Shown here in pieces: positions 27,397 to 39,709 of a stretch of 64,000 nt of DNA (position 1 is its first letter; the number at the start of each line of letters is the position of its first letter). The notes below the pieces were generated by a model that was given only the letters and a program-made list of their open reading frames with translations, did not search any database and was not told the origin of the DNA. Source of the DNA: Thioclava atlantica (GTDB lineage Bacteria > Pseudomonadota > Alphaproteobacteria > Rhodobacterales > Rhodobacteraceae); contig NZ_AQRC01000004.1 of NCBI RefSeq assembly GCF_000737065.1, positions 124,001-188,000 on the forward strand, written 5' to 3'. Position numbers and translations under genes: made by a program.

Positions 27397-29064
27397 TCAG
27401 AACAGCCCCTCGATCCGCCCTTCGTTATCGAGGCCGATCTTCTCGGCGGCAGGATGGCGCGGCAGACCGGGCATCGTCATGATCTCGCCGCAGATCGCGA
27501 CCACGAAACCCGCCCCCGCCGCAAGCCGAACTTCCCGGATCGGCAGGGCGTGCCCCGTGGGCGCCCCGATGAGTGTCGGGTCCGAGCTGAAGGAATACTG
27601 CGTCTTGGCCATGCAGACCGGCAGGTCGCGATAGCCCGCGGTCTCCCACTCGCGGAGCTGGTCGAGCACCTTGCGATCCGCGATCACCTCGCCTGCGTGA
27701 TAGATGGTCCTCGCGATCGTTTCGATCTTCTCGAAAAGGCCCATCTCGTCGGGATAAAGCGGAGCGAACTCGGAGGGCGCCTCGGTCAGCTCGGCGACCT
27801 TCCGCGCCAGGGCTTCCGCCCCTGCCCCGCCATCGGCCCAATGGGTGCACAGCACCGCCTCGACCCCCTGCGCCTCGGCGGCGGCGCGGATCGCGTCGAT
27901 CTCGTCCTCGGTATCGGTGGTGAAATGGTTGATCGCGACGACCACCGGCACGCCGAAGCGCCGGGTATTGGCGATGTGGCGCGCGAGATTGGCGCAGCCC
28001 GCATCAACGGCCGCCACATTCTCCTCGGCCAGATCCGCCTTCGCCACGCCGCCATTCATCTTCAGCGCCCGCACCGTGGCCACGATCACCGCCGCATCGG
28101 GCTTGAGCCCGGCCTTGCGGCATTTGATGTCGAAGAACTTCTCCGCCCCCAGATCCGCGCCGAAGCCGGCCTCGGTCACCACGTAATCGGCGAGCTTGAG
28201 CGCGGTCTGCGTCGCGATGACAGAATTGCAGCCATGCGCGATATTGGCGAAAGGACCGCCATGGACGAAGGCCGGGGTGGCCTCGAGGCTCTGCACGAGA
28301 TTAGGCTGCAGCGCATCCTTCAAAAGCACCACCATCGCGCCCTGCGCCCCGATATCGGCGCAGGTGATCGGCGAGCGGTCGCGCCGATAGGCGACGACCA
28401 TCCGGCCCAGACGCTCCTCCAGCTCCTCGAGATCGCGGCTCAGGCACAAACAGGCCATGACCTCGGACGCCACGGTGATGTCGAAGCCGGTCTGGCGCGG
28501 GAAACCGTTCGACACGCCACCCAGCGAGACCACAATATCGCGCAGCGCCCGGTCGTTCATGTCCACGACCCGCCGCCAGACCACGCGGCGCTCGTCGATC
28601 CCGAGGTCGTTGCCCCAGTAGAGGTGGTTGTCGATCATCGCCGCGAGCAGGTTATGCGCCGCCCCGATCGCATGGAAATCGCCGGTGAAATGCAGGTTCA
28701 TCGACTCCATCGGAACGATCTGCGCGCGCCCGCCGCCCGCGGCCCCGCCCTTCATCCCGAAATTCGGCCCGAGCGAGGCCTCGCGGATGCAGATCGCCGC
28801 GCGCTTGCCGATCCGCTGCAATCCGTCGCCAAGCCCCACCGTGGTCGTGGTCTTGCCTTCGCCCGCCGGCGTGGGCGAAATCGCGGTGACGAGGATGAGC
28901 TTGCCGTTCTCGCGGCCCTCGAGCGCGGAAATGAACGCCGCGTCGATCTTGGCCTTGTCCCGGCCGTAGGGGATCAGGGCCACTTCGGGCAGGTCCAGCT
29001 TCGCGGCGATCTCGGGCATGGTCCGCAGCGTCGCTGCGCGGGCGATTTCGATATCCGTGGTCAT
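27397..29064 (-). CDS. fhs: Formate-tetrahydrofolate ligase
   Basis: A 555-residue enzyme of the usual length that makes 10-formyl-THF from formate, THF and ATP. The P-loop [14 protein letters not shown] and the [18 protein letters not shown] region are diagnostic. It heads the operon fhs-chorismate mutase-folD. The start MTTDIEIAR is chosen because it matches the family N-terminus and is preceded by GAGGAG; a longer upstream ORF has no family similarity. Confidence 0.97.
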   Translation of the reverse strand: MTTDIEIARAATLRTMPEIAAKLDLPEVALIPYGRDKAKIDAAFISALEGRENGKLILVTAISPTPAGEGKTTTTVGLGDGLQRIGKRAAICIREASLGPNFGMKGGAAGGGRAQIVPMESMNLHFTGDFHAIGAAHNLLAAMIDNHLYWGNDLGIDERRVVWRRVVDMNDRALRDIVVSLGGVSNGFPRQTGFDITVASEVMACLCLSRDLEELEERLGRMVVAYRRDRSPITCADIGAQGAMVVLLKDALQPNLVQSLEATPAFVHGGPFANIAHGCNSVIATQTALKLADYVVTEAGFGADLGAEKFFDIKCRKAGLKPDAAVIVATVRALKMNGGVAKADLAEENVAAVDAGCANLARHIANTRRFGVPVVVAINHFTTDTEDEIDAIRAAAEAQGVEAVLCTHWADGGAGAEALARKVAELTEAPSEFAPLYPDEMGLFEKIETIARTIYHAGEVIADRKVLDQLREWETAGYRDLPVCMAKTQYSFSSDPTLIGAPTGHALPIREVRLAAGAGFVVAICGEIMTMPGLPRHPAAEKIGLDNEGRIEGLF

Positions 29065-29147
29065 CTCGCTCCTCCTCGGGATGCGAAGGTAACGATCTGG
29101 GAGCGAAGGGAAAGACGGGAAACGACGGACAGGCGGGCCAAATCGTC

Positions 29148-29741
29148 TCAGCCGCGCACGTCGTCGATCAAGTCCCACGGGCGCTGATCGGGAATATGCA
29201 GCCGCAAGGTGTCGCCGATGACGAGCCGCCCGGGACGCTCAACCCACGCGCTGACCCCGCGCCGCCCCTGAGCCGCGGGCTTGTAGCGTTTGCCCTTCTC
29301 GGGGTGATGTTGCTCGATCACTTTGCCCGGCAGCACGCAGGGCCGGTTCTCCATATCGACGATGAGCGTGAGCCCGGTCTCGTTCTGCAGCCGCGCCGAG
29401 GGCGGCAGATGCGTCAGGTCGGGCAGCCCGCGCAGCACGATCGACGCGCCGACCCAAGCCGGGTCGATCTCGGGGATGCCCATCGCGAAGGCGGTCTCGG
29501 CGAGTTCCTCGGCGGAGAGGATAGTCAACTGCCGGACATTGGCGATCTCGGTCCCCTTGGGATGCTGGTCGGTGACGCGCGAGCAGGAGGGGCGCGTGCG
29601 CCCCGCATGCCGCTCGCCCACCGGGCCGTCAAAGGTGAAATCCAGCTCCTCCACAGGCGTCGAGGACAGCCCGCCTTGAGCCGGGACATGGCCAAGCCAG
29701 ACGACTTCGCCCTGGTAATGCGTCGGTTTCAGCGCGGCCAT
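29148..29741 (-). CDS. MOSC domain protein
   Basis: A 197-residue protein with a MOSC (molybdenum cofactor sulfurase C-terminal) domain covering most of its length. A potential sulfur-carrying cysteine is seen in [10 protein letters not shown] (around residue 133). Such domains handle Moco sulfuration or Moco-dependent detoxification of N-hydroxylated compounds. The start overlaps the methyltransferase stop by one base (TGATG coupling). The exact substrate is unknown. Confidence 0.8.
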   Translation of the reverse strand: MAALKPTHYQGEVVWLGHVPAQGGLSSTPVEELDFTFDGPVGERHAGRTRPSCSRVTDQHPKGTEIANVRQLTILSAEELAETAFAMGIPEIDPAWVGASIVLRGLPDLTHLPPSARLQNETGLTLIVDMENRPCVLPGKVIEQHHPEKGKRYKPAAQGRRGVSAWVERPGRLVIGDTLRLHIPDQRPWDLIDDVRG

Positions 29742-30566
29742 CAGCCCCCCAGAGCCAGCACGAGAAAGAGCCGGCGGAACGGGAACAGCACCCTTCCGTC
29801 GGCCTGCACAGGATAGACCTTTTCGAGCGCGGTTTCATAGCGGGCGATGAAGACTTGCGCCTCGGTGTCACCCAAGTGCTGCAGGAACGGCCGCATCGCG
29901 GTCGATTCCGTGAAGCGGCGCACCGGATGCGCCTCGGGCGTGGGCGCGAGTTGCTGGAGATATTCCGTGCTCCAGATGTCGATCCGACCGAGCGGCGCGA
30001 GCATCCGAGCGTAATCCACCGCTGGCGCCACGGGCGGTTCCCAGCCGGTGAAATCGAAACGGTCGGGGAACATCTCCTGCGCCAGTTCGCGCAGGATGCG
30101 ATGCGACGGCGCGCCATGTTGCGCAGGCATCTGTACCGCCAGAACGCCACCCTCGCGCAGGGAACGCCCCAGACGCGGCAAGAGCGCGGCGTGATCGGGA
30201 AGCCAGTGCAAGGCGGCGTTGGAAAAGATCATCGCCGGCGGCTTGTTGGGCTCCCATGCGGCGATGTCGGCAAGGTCGCAGCGGTGATAGGCCCCGGTCG
30301 CCGCGGCGCGCTTGAGCATCGCCTCGGAATTGTCGACGCCCACGATCTTGCGCTTCGGGTAGCGGTGATTGAGCGCCTCGGCCACGGCGCCATTGCCGCA
30401 GCCGAGGTCGATGATCTTGCCGCGCTCGGGCAGTTCCGGGATGCGCGCGAGCAGATCGAGCGCGGGACGCAGCCTCAGGTCGCGGAAGCGCCCATAGGCA
30501 TCGGGATCCCAGTCACTTCCGAGGGGCGTGTCTGTACCGGCTTCACTCACCTGTCCGGCCACCTGA

Positions 30567-32480
<1,914 letters not shown>

Positions 32481-32561
32481 GGGATATCCTCCAATCGTCT
32501 TGGGCGGCTGACCTCGGTCCGCCGCCTCGTTCCTGTGAAAATAGGCATTACGCGCTCGGGT

Positions 32562-33782
32562 TCAACGTCCAAATAGCCACGCCGTGAAAGCGCCGTGGCG
32601 AATCTGCGCTTTCCAGCCGGCCCCGTGCCCCGCGATCGGCGCCGCAACGAGCGCATCGCCCCGCCAGAGAGCCGGAGAGGCCAGGAGCGAGGCGCGCGGC
32701 AGGCCCGTCTCGCGCCATGCGGGGCATTGGCGCAACCCCTCGGCACCGAGCGCCGCGATCTCGAGCCCCTCCGCATCCGGGCCCTCGAGTCGCCAGCGGT
32801 CCCAGGGCTCGCTCGCGGCCACTCGCAGGCGGGCGACCGCGCTTGCCTCGCGCGCCAGGCGCAGCGCGTCGCCTTTCAGGGTAATCCGGCAACCGTGCAA
32901 GGTTCGGTCGGGTCGAGAACGCCAATCCTCGAGGAAGGCTTCCACCTTGGCCGCGCGTGGCGCGTAATCCGCCCCCGAGATCCACCGCAGCGCCGCCACG
33001 ATCAGCCGTCGCTGCAGTTCCGGATCCGCCTCCGCGAAACCTGCGGCGTCGATCACGAGATCGCCCGAGACCTCGCGAACATGCGCCGCCACGAGCCTGG
33101 CGAGCATCCGGGCAAGCGCTGCATCCGCGGCGCGCAGATTGGCGATCACCCCGCCGAGGCTGTCAGGTGTCACGCCCAGCGGTGCGAGCGCCTGCAGGGC
33201 CTGCCGCGCCTTCACCCGGTCGAAACGGAGATCGCGGTTCGTCGGGTCCTCGACCCATGCCACGCCCTCGGTCTCGAGAAGCGCCCGCAAGGCCTGCCGG
33301 GTCTGACCCAGGAAGGGACGATGCCAGCGGATGCCTTCCGCCTCGAAGCGCGGGCGCATGCCGCAAAGCCCCTCGAGCCCCGCCTCGCGCCCGAGCCGCA
33401 TCAGGAAGGTTTCTGCCTGATCGTCCCCCGTGTGACCGAGCGCGACATCCTCGATCCCCTGTTCGCGCGCCCAGGCCCCGATGAGGCGCAGCCGGGCGCG
33501 CCGGGCGGCATCCATCAGATTGCCCTTGGCCTCGCCGCCCTCCCATTTCAGGATCGCATGGGGAATGCCCCGCGCGGCGCAGAACCGACCGACAAAGGCG
33601 GCCTCCTCGGCGGCCTCCGGACGCAGACCGTGATCGACCGTCACCGCCGCGACCTCGTGATGGCGCGCGAGCAGGACCAGCGTCGCCATCGAATCCGAGC
33701 CGCCGGAAACGGCGACCCCGACACGCCGGGGCGCATCGGGGCCAAATGCAGTTCTCGCGATCTCGTCGAGCGTCACTGACAT
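32562..33782 (-). CDS. tilS: tRNA(Ile)-lysidine synthase
   Basis: A 406-residue N-type ATP pyrophosphatase. The P-loop VAVSGGSDSMATLVLL is near residue 22, and the DDQAETFLMRL motif is present. It makes lysidine at the C34 wobble position of tRNA-Ile2(CAU), so the tRNA reads AUA. The start MSVTLDEIAR overlaps the cpoB 3' end by 10 bases. The C-terminal TilS domain is recognisable by length but more diverged. Confidence 0.95.
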   Translation of the reverse strand: MSVTLDEIARTAFGPDAPRRVGVAVSGGSDSMATLVLLARHHEVAAVTVDHGLRPEAAEEAAFVGRFCAARGIPHAILKWEGGEAKGNLMDAARRARLRLIGAWAREQGIEDVALGHTGDDQAETFLMRLGREAGLEGLCGMRPRFEAEGIRWHRPFLGQTRQALRALLETEGVAWVEDPTNRDLRFDRVKARQALQALAPLGVTPDSLGGVIANLRAADAALARMLARLVAAHVREVSGDLVIDAAGFAEADPELQRRLIVAALRWISGADYAPRAAKVEAFLEDWRSRPDRTLHGCRITLKGDALRLAREASAVARLRVAASEPWDRWRLEGPDAEGLEIAALGAEGLRQCPAWRETGLPRASLLASPALWRGDALVAAPIAGHGAGWKAQIRHGAFTAWLFGR

Positions 33783-34609
33783 CCCAGCGACTGACGCGCC
33801 GTCTGGGCTTCCATCGCGGCAGAGGAGCCGGGGAAGCGCGTGCCCACCTGCCCCAGCGTGGTGCAGGCCTCGTTGGTCTGTCCAAGCTCGCCAAGCGCCT
33901 TGCCGAGATTGAGCAGATTGTCGCCCGCGCGCTTGCCCTTGGGATCGGAGGAGAACCCGTCGAGCCACGCCCGCGCGGCGCCCGCCGTATCCCCCTGCTT
34001 CTTCAGGGCCTGCCCGCGATAGAACATCGCATCACCCATGAGCGGCGAGCCGGGATAGGTTTCCTTGAAGGTCTTCAGCAGATCCGCGGCCGAGGCGAAG
34101 TCGCCTTGCTCGAACGCTTTCTTGCCGGCTTCGAAATCCGCCTTCTCGTTCACCGCGAGGTCCGGGCCGGGGCTGGAATCGGGCGCGGGCGCGGTGACCG
34201 ACGGGGTCGCGCCCGCCGCATCGCCGCCACCCAGAGGTTTGGTCTTGCCGAGCGTGGAGATGTCGCAGCCATCTTCCATCTCGCAGACCCGGTATTCCAG
34301 ATCGCCGATCCGGTTCGTGCCGTCGGCGACGACCCGGTTGATCCGGTTTTCCAGCTCCTCGACGCGGTCGGTCAGATGGCTGAGCGCCAGCTCCATCGAG
34401 TCCATCCGCTCCAGCGCCGAAGACCCGCCCGCCTGTTGCAGGCCGGCTGCTCCCGATGCCTTGAGCTGCTGACGCAGCCCGTCGATATTGGTCTGAAGCT
34501 GGCCGAGCTCACCCTTGATATCGGCCAACGTCTGGGCGCGGTCCGCATCCTGCGCCAGCACGGGGGCGGCGGCCAGAACCGCCGCACTCAGCAACAGAGC
34601 CCGCAACAT
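33773..34609 (-). CDS. cpoB: Tol-Pal accessory protein CpoB (YbgF)
   Basis: A 278-residue exported protein with a signal peptide ending VLAQDAD. It has an N-terminal coiled-coil region (LADIKGELGQLQTNIDGLRQ and LTDRVEELENRINRVV) and a C-terminal TPR domain (AGKKAFEQGDFASAADLLKTF, SPLMGDAMFYRGQALKKQGD). CpoB couples Tol-Pal to peptidoglycan synthesis at division. It sits directly after pal (6-base gap) as in most tol clusters. Confidence 0.93.
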   Translation of the reverse strand: MLRALLLSAAVLAAAPVLAQDADRAQTLADIKGELGQLQTNIDGLRQQLKASGAAGLQQAGGSSALERMDSMELALSHLTDRVEELENRINRVVADGTNRIGDLEYRVCEMEDGCDISTLGKTKPLGGGDAAGATPSVTAPAPDSSPGPDLAVNEKADFEAGKKAFEQGDFASAADLLKTFKETYPGSPLMGDAMFYRGQALKKQGDTAGAARAWLDGFSSDPKGKRAGDNLLNLGKALGELGQTNEACTTLGQVGTRFPGSSAAMEAQTARQSLGCQ

Positions 34610-34615
34610 GTCCGG

Positions 34616-35143
34616 TCAGCTCCCCATCGCCGATTGCGAGATCACGGTGACCGCGCGACGGTTCTGCGAGTAGCACTCCTCGGTCGAGCACAGCGCGAGC
34701 GGACGCTCCTTGCCATAGGAGACGGTGCGCAGACGGTTGCCCGCGACGCCCTGGCTGATCAGGAACTCCTGCACGGCCGAAGCGCGGCGCGCACCGAGCG
34801 CGAGGTTGTATTCGCGGGTGCCCTGTTCGTCGGCATGGCCTTCGATGATTGCGGTGTAGCCCGGGTGGCCCACGAGCCACGAAGCCTGCTGGGTCAGGAT
34901 CCCGCGCGCCTGATCGGTCAGCGTCGACTGGTCGACGGTGAAGTGCACCATGTCACCGATGGTCTGCTTGAAATAGGCCGGCGAGTTCGGATCGCTGATG
35001 CTGCCCTGGGTGATGCCGCCCGCACCGCCCGGACCAAGCGCGCCGCCCGGCCCCACCGCGCCCGAGCCGTACTTGTCGGGGTTCGAACAGGCCGCAAGGC
35101 CGAGGATCGAGAGGGCCAGAGTGGCCTTAACTGCAAATTTCAT
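34616..35143 (-). CDS. pal: Peptidoglycan-associated lipoprotein Pal
   Basis: A 175-residue outer-membrane lipoprotein. The signal peptide ends at lipobox LGLAAC, then comes a glycine-rich linker (about 35-58). A C-terminal OmpA-like domain follows with the motif GHADEQGTREYNLALGARRA, which binds meso-diaminopimelate. It works with TolB and the TolQRA motor. It is 72 bases after tolB. Confidence 0.96.
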   Translation of the reverse strand: MKFAVKATLALSILGLAACSNPDKYGSGAVGPGGALGPGGAGGITQGSISDPNSPAYFKQTIGDMVHFTVDQSTLTDQARGILTQQASWLVGHPGYTAIIEGHADEQGTREYNLALGARRASAVQEFLISQGVAGNRLRTVSYGKERPLALCSTEECYSQNRRAVTVISQSAMGS

Positions 35144-35215
35144 GGGTTTCGCCTTTTTGAACTGCCCGTTTATGGGACGAATTTAACAGGTTCCGTGGCA
35201 CTTGTCATTCCGCCC

Positions 35216-36538
35216 TCACGGCAGAAGCGGCGACCAGGCCGGATCCGAGGCGGGCCCCGGCGTGGGAGTTTTCTTCAGGTTGCGCCCCGAGATGTCGACC
35301 GAATAGAGCGCGGCCTCGCCCTGCGCGCCGGGGGTCTCGCGGGTGAACATGATGACGCGCCCGTTGGGCGACCAGGTCGGCCCCTCGTCGAGGAAGGACG
35401 AGGTCAGCAGCCGCTCTTCCGAACCATCGGTGCGCATCACCCCGATATGGAAGCGCCCCTGGTTCTGCTTGGTGAAGGCGATCATGTCGCCACGCGGCGA
35501 CCAGACCGGCGTCGAATAGCGCCCGTCGCCAAAGCTGATCCGCGTCGCATCGCCGCCCGCGACCGGCATGATGTAGAGCTGCTGCGTCCCCGAGCGGTCG
35601 CTCTCGAATACGATCCGCGAGCCGTCGGGCGAGAAGGAAGGCGAGGTTTCGATCGAGGGCGAGGTGGTGAGCCGCTGGGTCTGCCCCGAGGCCACATCCA
35701 TCATCCACAGGTCGGTATTGCCGTTCTGCTCCATCGAATAGACGATCTTCGACCCGTCCGGCGAGAAGCGCGGCGCGAAGGTCATGGTGCCGGGCACTTC
35801 CGGCAGGAGCCGCGCGCTCGCGGTCGCCACGTCGAGCATCTTGATGCGCGGGAAGCCGGTCTCGAAGGTGGTGTAGAGCACCTTCGTCCCGTCGCGCGAG
35901 AAACGCGGTGCGAGCACGATCGTCGAGGCATCGGTCAGGTAGGTGACGTTCGCGCCGTCGTAATCCATCACGGCGAGCCGCTTCTGACGGTTGCCCTTCG
36001 GGCCACTCTCGGAGACGAACACGACGCGGCTGTCGAAATAGGGCCCCTCGCCGGTGATGCGCGAATAGACGACATCGGCGACCTTGTGCGCGAGCCGGCG
36101 CCAGCTTGCCGGGGAGGCCGCGAGCTGCTGCCCGTCGCCCATCTGCTGTCCCGAGAAGACGTCGAAGAGGCGGAACTTCACCGCGACCTTGCCGCCCTGC
36201 ATCGAGACCGCGCCCACGATCAGCGCCTGCGCGTTGATCGCCTGCCAGTCGGAATATTTCACCGAGGTATCGAAGGCTGAGATGTTCTGGATATAGGCGG
36301 ATTTCGGGATCTCGCGGAACAGCCCCGTGCCGGTGAGGTCGTTCGAGACGACCTGCGTGAGCTGCGAGGCCATATCGGCCGCATCCGGCGTCTCGGGGAT
36401 GAACCCCGCGATCGCGAAGGGCAGAGGCTCGATCACACCATCGGTGATCGTGATATGCAGCGGTTCCTGATCCTGTGCGAAGGCCGCGACCGGCCCGATC
36501 AGCAGCGCCGCCAACATGGTCAGAACGAAACGCATCAT
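35216..36538 (-). CDS. tolB: Tol-Pal periplasmic beta-propeller TolB
   Basis: A 440-residue periplasmic protein with a signal peptide (about residues 1-21), an N-terminal TolB_N domain (about 25-160) and a WD40-like six-bladed propeller. The repeated blade motif SPDGSKIVY / [16 protein letters not shown] is obvious. TolB binds Pal and is part of the trans-envelope Tol system. Length is usual. Confidence 0.96.
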   Translation of the reverse strand: MMRFVLTMLAALLIGPVAAFAQDQEPLHITITDGVIEPLPFAIAGFIPETPDAADMASQLTQVVSNDLTGTGLFREIPKSAYIQNISAFDTSVKYSDWQAINAQALIVGAVSMQGGKVAVKFRLFDVFSGQQMGDGQQLAASPASWRRLAHKVADVVYSRITGEGPYFDSRVVFVSESGPKGNRQKRLAVMDYDGANVTYLTDASTIVLAPRFSRDGTKVLYTTFETGFPRIKMLDVATASARLLPEVPGTMTFAPRFSPDGSKIVYSMEQNGNTDLWMMDVASGQTQRLTTSPSIETSPSFSPDGSRIVFESDRSGTQQLYIMPVAGGDATRISFGDGRYSTPVWSPRGDMIAFTKQNQGRFHIGVMRTDGSEERLLTSSFLDEGPTWSPNGRVIMFTRETPGAQGEAALYSVDISGRNLKKTPTPGPASDPAWSPLLP

Positions 36539-36638
36539 GTCACACTCCCTTTCCGGGCCTTGCCCGGTTTGTAACGCGTAAATGCCCGTTTGCGCATCAC
36601 AACCCCATGACAGCGCGCGGATAATTGCCGATGAGGAC

Positions 36639-37907
36639 TCATTTCATCCTCATTTTTTCGGGATTGAAATCGATCTCGATGGTTTTCCAGCGGCCGTATT
36701 TGTCGGCCGGCAGGGGGAAGCCGTCAGCGCCGCAGCGCACGATCGCGCGCTTGCCCGCCTCGAAGGCCTGCTTGACGGCATCTCCCGAACCGCCCGACGA
36801 GCCGACCAGCTTGATCGAGCTGATGATCGGGTGTCCGTCCGGCTGCATATCGACCGAGACCGTGACCGTGGTGCGCAGCGCGTCCGAGCTCAGCGCGCCC
36901 ACGTTCCAGCACTGTTTCACATCGACGATCAGCGCATCCTTCTCGCCCGCGGTGATGGGCGGGCCGACCGGGGCGCTGCCCGTGCCGCCCGAACCCTCGC
37001 CGCCCAGAGCCGCCGCGAGCGCGTCGTTCACCGCCGCCTGACGCTCCTGCGTCTTGGGCTGGCTCTTCGCGGTTTCGGTCTTGTCCGGCGTCTCCGGTTT
37101 CGCAGGGGTCTCGGGCTTCGCGGGAGCCTCGGGTTTTGCAGGCGTGTCAGGCTTTGCCGCGAGCTCGGGCTTCGGCGGCGCGGGCGGCTTGGGCTTGTTC
37201 GCGGGCCGGGGCGAGCTCAGCGGTGCGGAGCTTTCCTGCTTGTCCACGGTCTTCGTCGCCTCGGTCACGATCTCCGTCGTGGCCTCGGGCGGCGCGGTGG
37301 CTTCCTTGGGCTTCTCGACGACCTTGTCGGGCGCGGCTTCGGGTTTCGGCGCCTCCTGCGGCTGCGCGGTCGGCGAGGTTTTCGCCTCCGGCGGCGGCTC
37401 GGGGGCGGGCGTCGGCGCCACGCGCGGCGCGGCCTTCGGCTTGGGGGCCGGCGCGATGTCGGGCGTGACCGTCGGCGAGGGTTCCTCGACCGGCGGCTGG
37501 ATCTGCGCGGGCGCCTCGGCCACGTCGGCCGGCGGCTCGGGCGGTGCCTTGAGCGCGCTCACATCGGGCTGGGCATCGGGTTTCGGCGTCGGTTCGGGAA
37601 GCGCCTGCGGCTTCGGCTCGGGCTTCGCCTTCGGCTCGGGGGCGGGCTTGGGCGGAGGCGCGGCGTCCTTGGGCGGCTCGACCGGTGCCACGGGCGCGGT
37701 GGGCTCGGGTTTCGGCTGCGGCGCATCCTTCGGCGCAGAGGCCATCAGCGCGTTGAAATCCTTCTCGGACATCACCGCGACCTGACTGATGACGACAGGC
37801 TCGTTGGGCTTTGGATGGAACCATTGTCCACCCGTGACGACCCACAGGATCACCCCCACATGGAGCGCCGCCGATAGGCCATACCCAATCTTGTCCGCCC
37901 GGTTCAT
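36639..37907 (-). CDS. tolA: TolA-like trans-periplasmic protein
   Basis: A 422-residue protein with one N-terminal membrane helix (about residues 8-25), a long low-complexity proline/alanine/lysine/glutamate-rich middle (about 55-300; repeated [17 protein letters not shown]-type units) and a C-terminal TonB/TolA-like domain (about 310-422, [18 protein letters not shown]). Its place between tolR and tolB defines it as TolA. The middle is proline-rich rather than the alanine-rich helix of enterobacterial TolA. The low-complexity middle may vary in length between strains. Confidence 0.9.
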   Translation of the reverse strand: MNRADKIGYGLSAALHVGVILWVVTGGQWFHPKPNEPVVISQVAVMSEKDFNALMASAPKDAPQPKPEPTAPVAPVEPPKDAAPPPKPAPEPKAKPEPKPQALPEPTPKPDAQPDVSALKAPPEPPADVAEAPAQIQPPVEEPSPTVTPDIAPAPKPKAAPRVAPTPAPEPPPEAKTSPTAQPQEAPKPEAAPDKVVEKPKEATAPPEATTEIVTEATKTVDKQESSAPLSSPRPANKPKPPAPPKPELAAKPDTPAKPEAPAKPETPAKPETPDKTETAKSQPKTQERQAAVNDALAAALGGEGSGGTGSAPVGPPITAGEKDALIVDVKQCWNVGALSSDALRTTVTVSVDMQPDGHPIISSIKLVGSSGGSGDAVKQAFEAGKRAIVRCGADGFPLPADKYGRWKTIEIDFNPEKMRMK

Positions 37908-37926
37908 AGGATCGTGCCCTCCGGGC

Positions 37927-38403
37927 TCAGTTCCCTGCCGGAGCCGTCAGCTGCGGCCCCCCGGTATCGGTGACCAGAGTGATGTTCGAGAACCCGGCGC
38001 TGTTGAGAGCGCCCATCACCTCCACCACGCTCGAATAGGAGATCTTGCCATCCGCGCGCAGGAAGATCTTGTCGCTCTTGCGCTCCTTCGAGATCGCCTG
38101 AAGGCGCGAGACCAGTTCTCCCTCCGGAACTTCCGAATTCATCAGCGAAATCTTCCCATCCGCCTGGATCGAGACCGTCAGCGGCGTCTCCTGCTCGGTC
38201 GGCACCGCCTTGGCCGCGGTCTTGGGCAACTCGAGCGGGACGCCCACCGTCATCATCGGCGCCGCGACCATGAAGATCACCAGCAGCACGAGCATCACGT
38301 CCACCATCGGCGTGACGTTGATCTCGCTCATCGCGGCATGGCGCGACCCGCCGCGCCGGCGCCGCGAGCCTCCCGATCCGCGTTTGACAACCCCTGCGCC
38401 CAT
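37927..38403 (-). CDS. tolR: Tol-Pal protein TolR (ExbD family)
   Basis: A 158-residue protein. One membrane helix (about residues 30-52) carries the conserved aspartate in NVTPMVDVMLVLL, and the periplasmic domain ends VTDTGGPQLTAPAGN. The N-terminus MGAGVVKRGSGGSRRRRG is strongly basic. The start lies 1 base after the tolQ stop. It forms the proton channel with TolQ. Confidence 0.95.
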   Translation of the reverse strand: MGAGVVKRGSGGSRRRRGGSRHAAMSEINVTPMVDVMLVLLVIFMVAAPMMTVGVPLELPKTAAKAVPTEQETPLTVSIQADGKISLMNSEVPEGELVSRLQAISKERKSDKIFLRADGKISYSSVVEVMGALNSAGFSNITLVTDTGGPQLTAPAGN

Positions 38404-38404
38404 G

Positions 38405-39100
38405 TCAGCCGTCCAACTGCCGCGACAGGATCGTCGAGAACTCGTCGGCGAAGGCTTCGTAGCCCGCCGCGATCCGGTCGGCATCGGCCGAGAGCTTGTT
38501 GTAGAAGATCACCGCCGGGATCGCGGCGAGAAGACCGAGCGCGGTGGCGACGAGCGCCTCCGAGATGCCGGGCGCCACGACCGCGAGCGAGGTGTTCTGC
38601 GAGATCGCGATCTCCTCGAAGGCGACCTTGATCCCCCATACCGTGCCGAACAGGCCCACGAAGGGCGAGATCGAGCCCACGGTCGCCAGGAAGGTCAGCC
38701 CATAATTGAGCCCCTCGGTCGCCTTCTGGATCGCAACATCCATCGAGCGCTCGATCCGGGCCTGCGCACCTGCGATCAGCTCGCCATCCTGACGGTGCGA
38801 ACGCCGCCATTCGAGCATGCCCGCCGCGAAGATCTGCTGGCTGGCCCCCTCGGGCGTCGGGCCGATCTGGTCGAAGAGCTCGTCGAGCGGCTCCCCCGAC
38901 CAGAAGGCGCGATCGAACCGTTCGGCCTCGGCGCGGGCGGCGCGATAGGCGATGAACTTGCGAATGATGATCGCCCAGGACCAGAAGCTGGCCAGGACGA
39001 GAATGATCATCACGAGTTTGACGGTAAGCGAGGCACGCAAGAAAAGCGCCAGCAGAGAGAAATCGATCTCCTGCGCCATCGCAAGGGAAGAATGGTCCAT
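38405..39100 (-). CDS. tolQ: Tol-Pal protein TolQ (ExbB/MotA family)
   Basis: A 231-residue inner-membrane protein with three helices (about 15-38, 130-155 and 170-195). The family region FLATVGSISPFVGLFGTVWGI and APGISEALVATALGL is clear. It starts the tolQ-tolR-tolA-tolB-pal-cpoB run. Upstream is a 117-base gap to ybgC. Confidence 0.95.
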   Translation of the reverse strand: MDHSSLAMAQEIDFSLLALFLRASLTVKLVMIILVLASFWSWAIIIRKFIAYRAARAEAERFDRAFWSGEPLDELFDQIGPTPEGASQQIFAAGMLEWRRSHRQDGELIAGAQARIERSMDVAIQKATEGLNYGLTFLATVGSISPFVGLFGTVWGIKVAFEEIAISQNTSLAVVAPGISEALVATALGLLAAIPAVIFYNKLSADADRIAAGYEAFADEFSTILSRQLDG

Positions 39101-39217
39101 GGGTACTGCTCGCCGTTTGGGGCCACGTTCTCGAGGCTCTGATTACACGCGATTCTAACCGAGCGGTAAGAGGAACACCATAACAACAATGTCACCCGGC
39201 AGCGTGGAACCGGCGAT

Positions 39218-39667
39218 TCAATGCAGTTTCGGTGCGAGTTTCGCCCGGATGTCGGCGGGAAGCCGCTGAGGCCCACCCGCCTCGTTCAGACAGACGATGG
39301 TCACCGTGGCCGAAAACAGCGTCTCGCCGTCGCGCATCACCGCCTGTTCCATCACGATCCGCGCCCCCGTCTCGGCCGCGAGCTCGGTGGTGACGGTCAG
39401 CTCATCGTCGAATTTCGCGGGCCGAAGGTAATCCGCCTCGACCCGGCGCACCGCGAAGACGATCCCGTGATCGGCCTTCAGAGCGACCTGATCGACCCCG
39501 AGGGCGCGGATGAATTCCGAGCGCCCGCGTTCGATGAATTTCAGGTAGTTGGCATAATAGACGATCCCCGCGAGATCGGTGTCCTCGTAATAGACTCGGA
39601 TCGGGAATTCATGCCGGCCCCGCAGCGCCGGCGATGCCGCTTTGCGCCCCTTGTCCTCGACTGCCAT
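39218..39667 (-). CDS. ybgC: Tol-Pal system-associated acyl-CoA thioesterase YbgC
   Basis: A 149-residue hot-dog-fold thioesterase. The YbgC signature YYEDTDLAGIVYYANYLKF contains the catalytic aspartate, followed by ERGRSEF. It hydrolyses short/medium acyl-CoA and is usually the first gene of the tol operon. The N-terminus MAVEDKGRKA carries a positive stretch before the domain. It lies 42 bases after the glycosyltransferase gene. Confidence 0.94.
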   Translation of the reverse strand: MAVEDKGRKAASPALRGRHEFPIRVYYEDTDLAGIVYYANYLKFIERGRSEFIRALGVDQVALKADHGIVFAVRRVEADYLRPAKFDDELTVTTELAAETGARIVMEQAVMRDGETLFSATVTIVCLNEAGGPQRLPADIRAKLAPKLH

Positions 39668-39709
39668 CCTGCTCGCTCCTTTCGAAAACCGCTCGCCGCC
39701 TGCGTCGGC

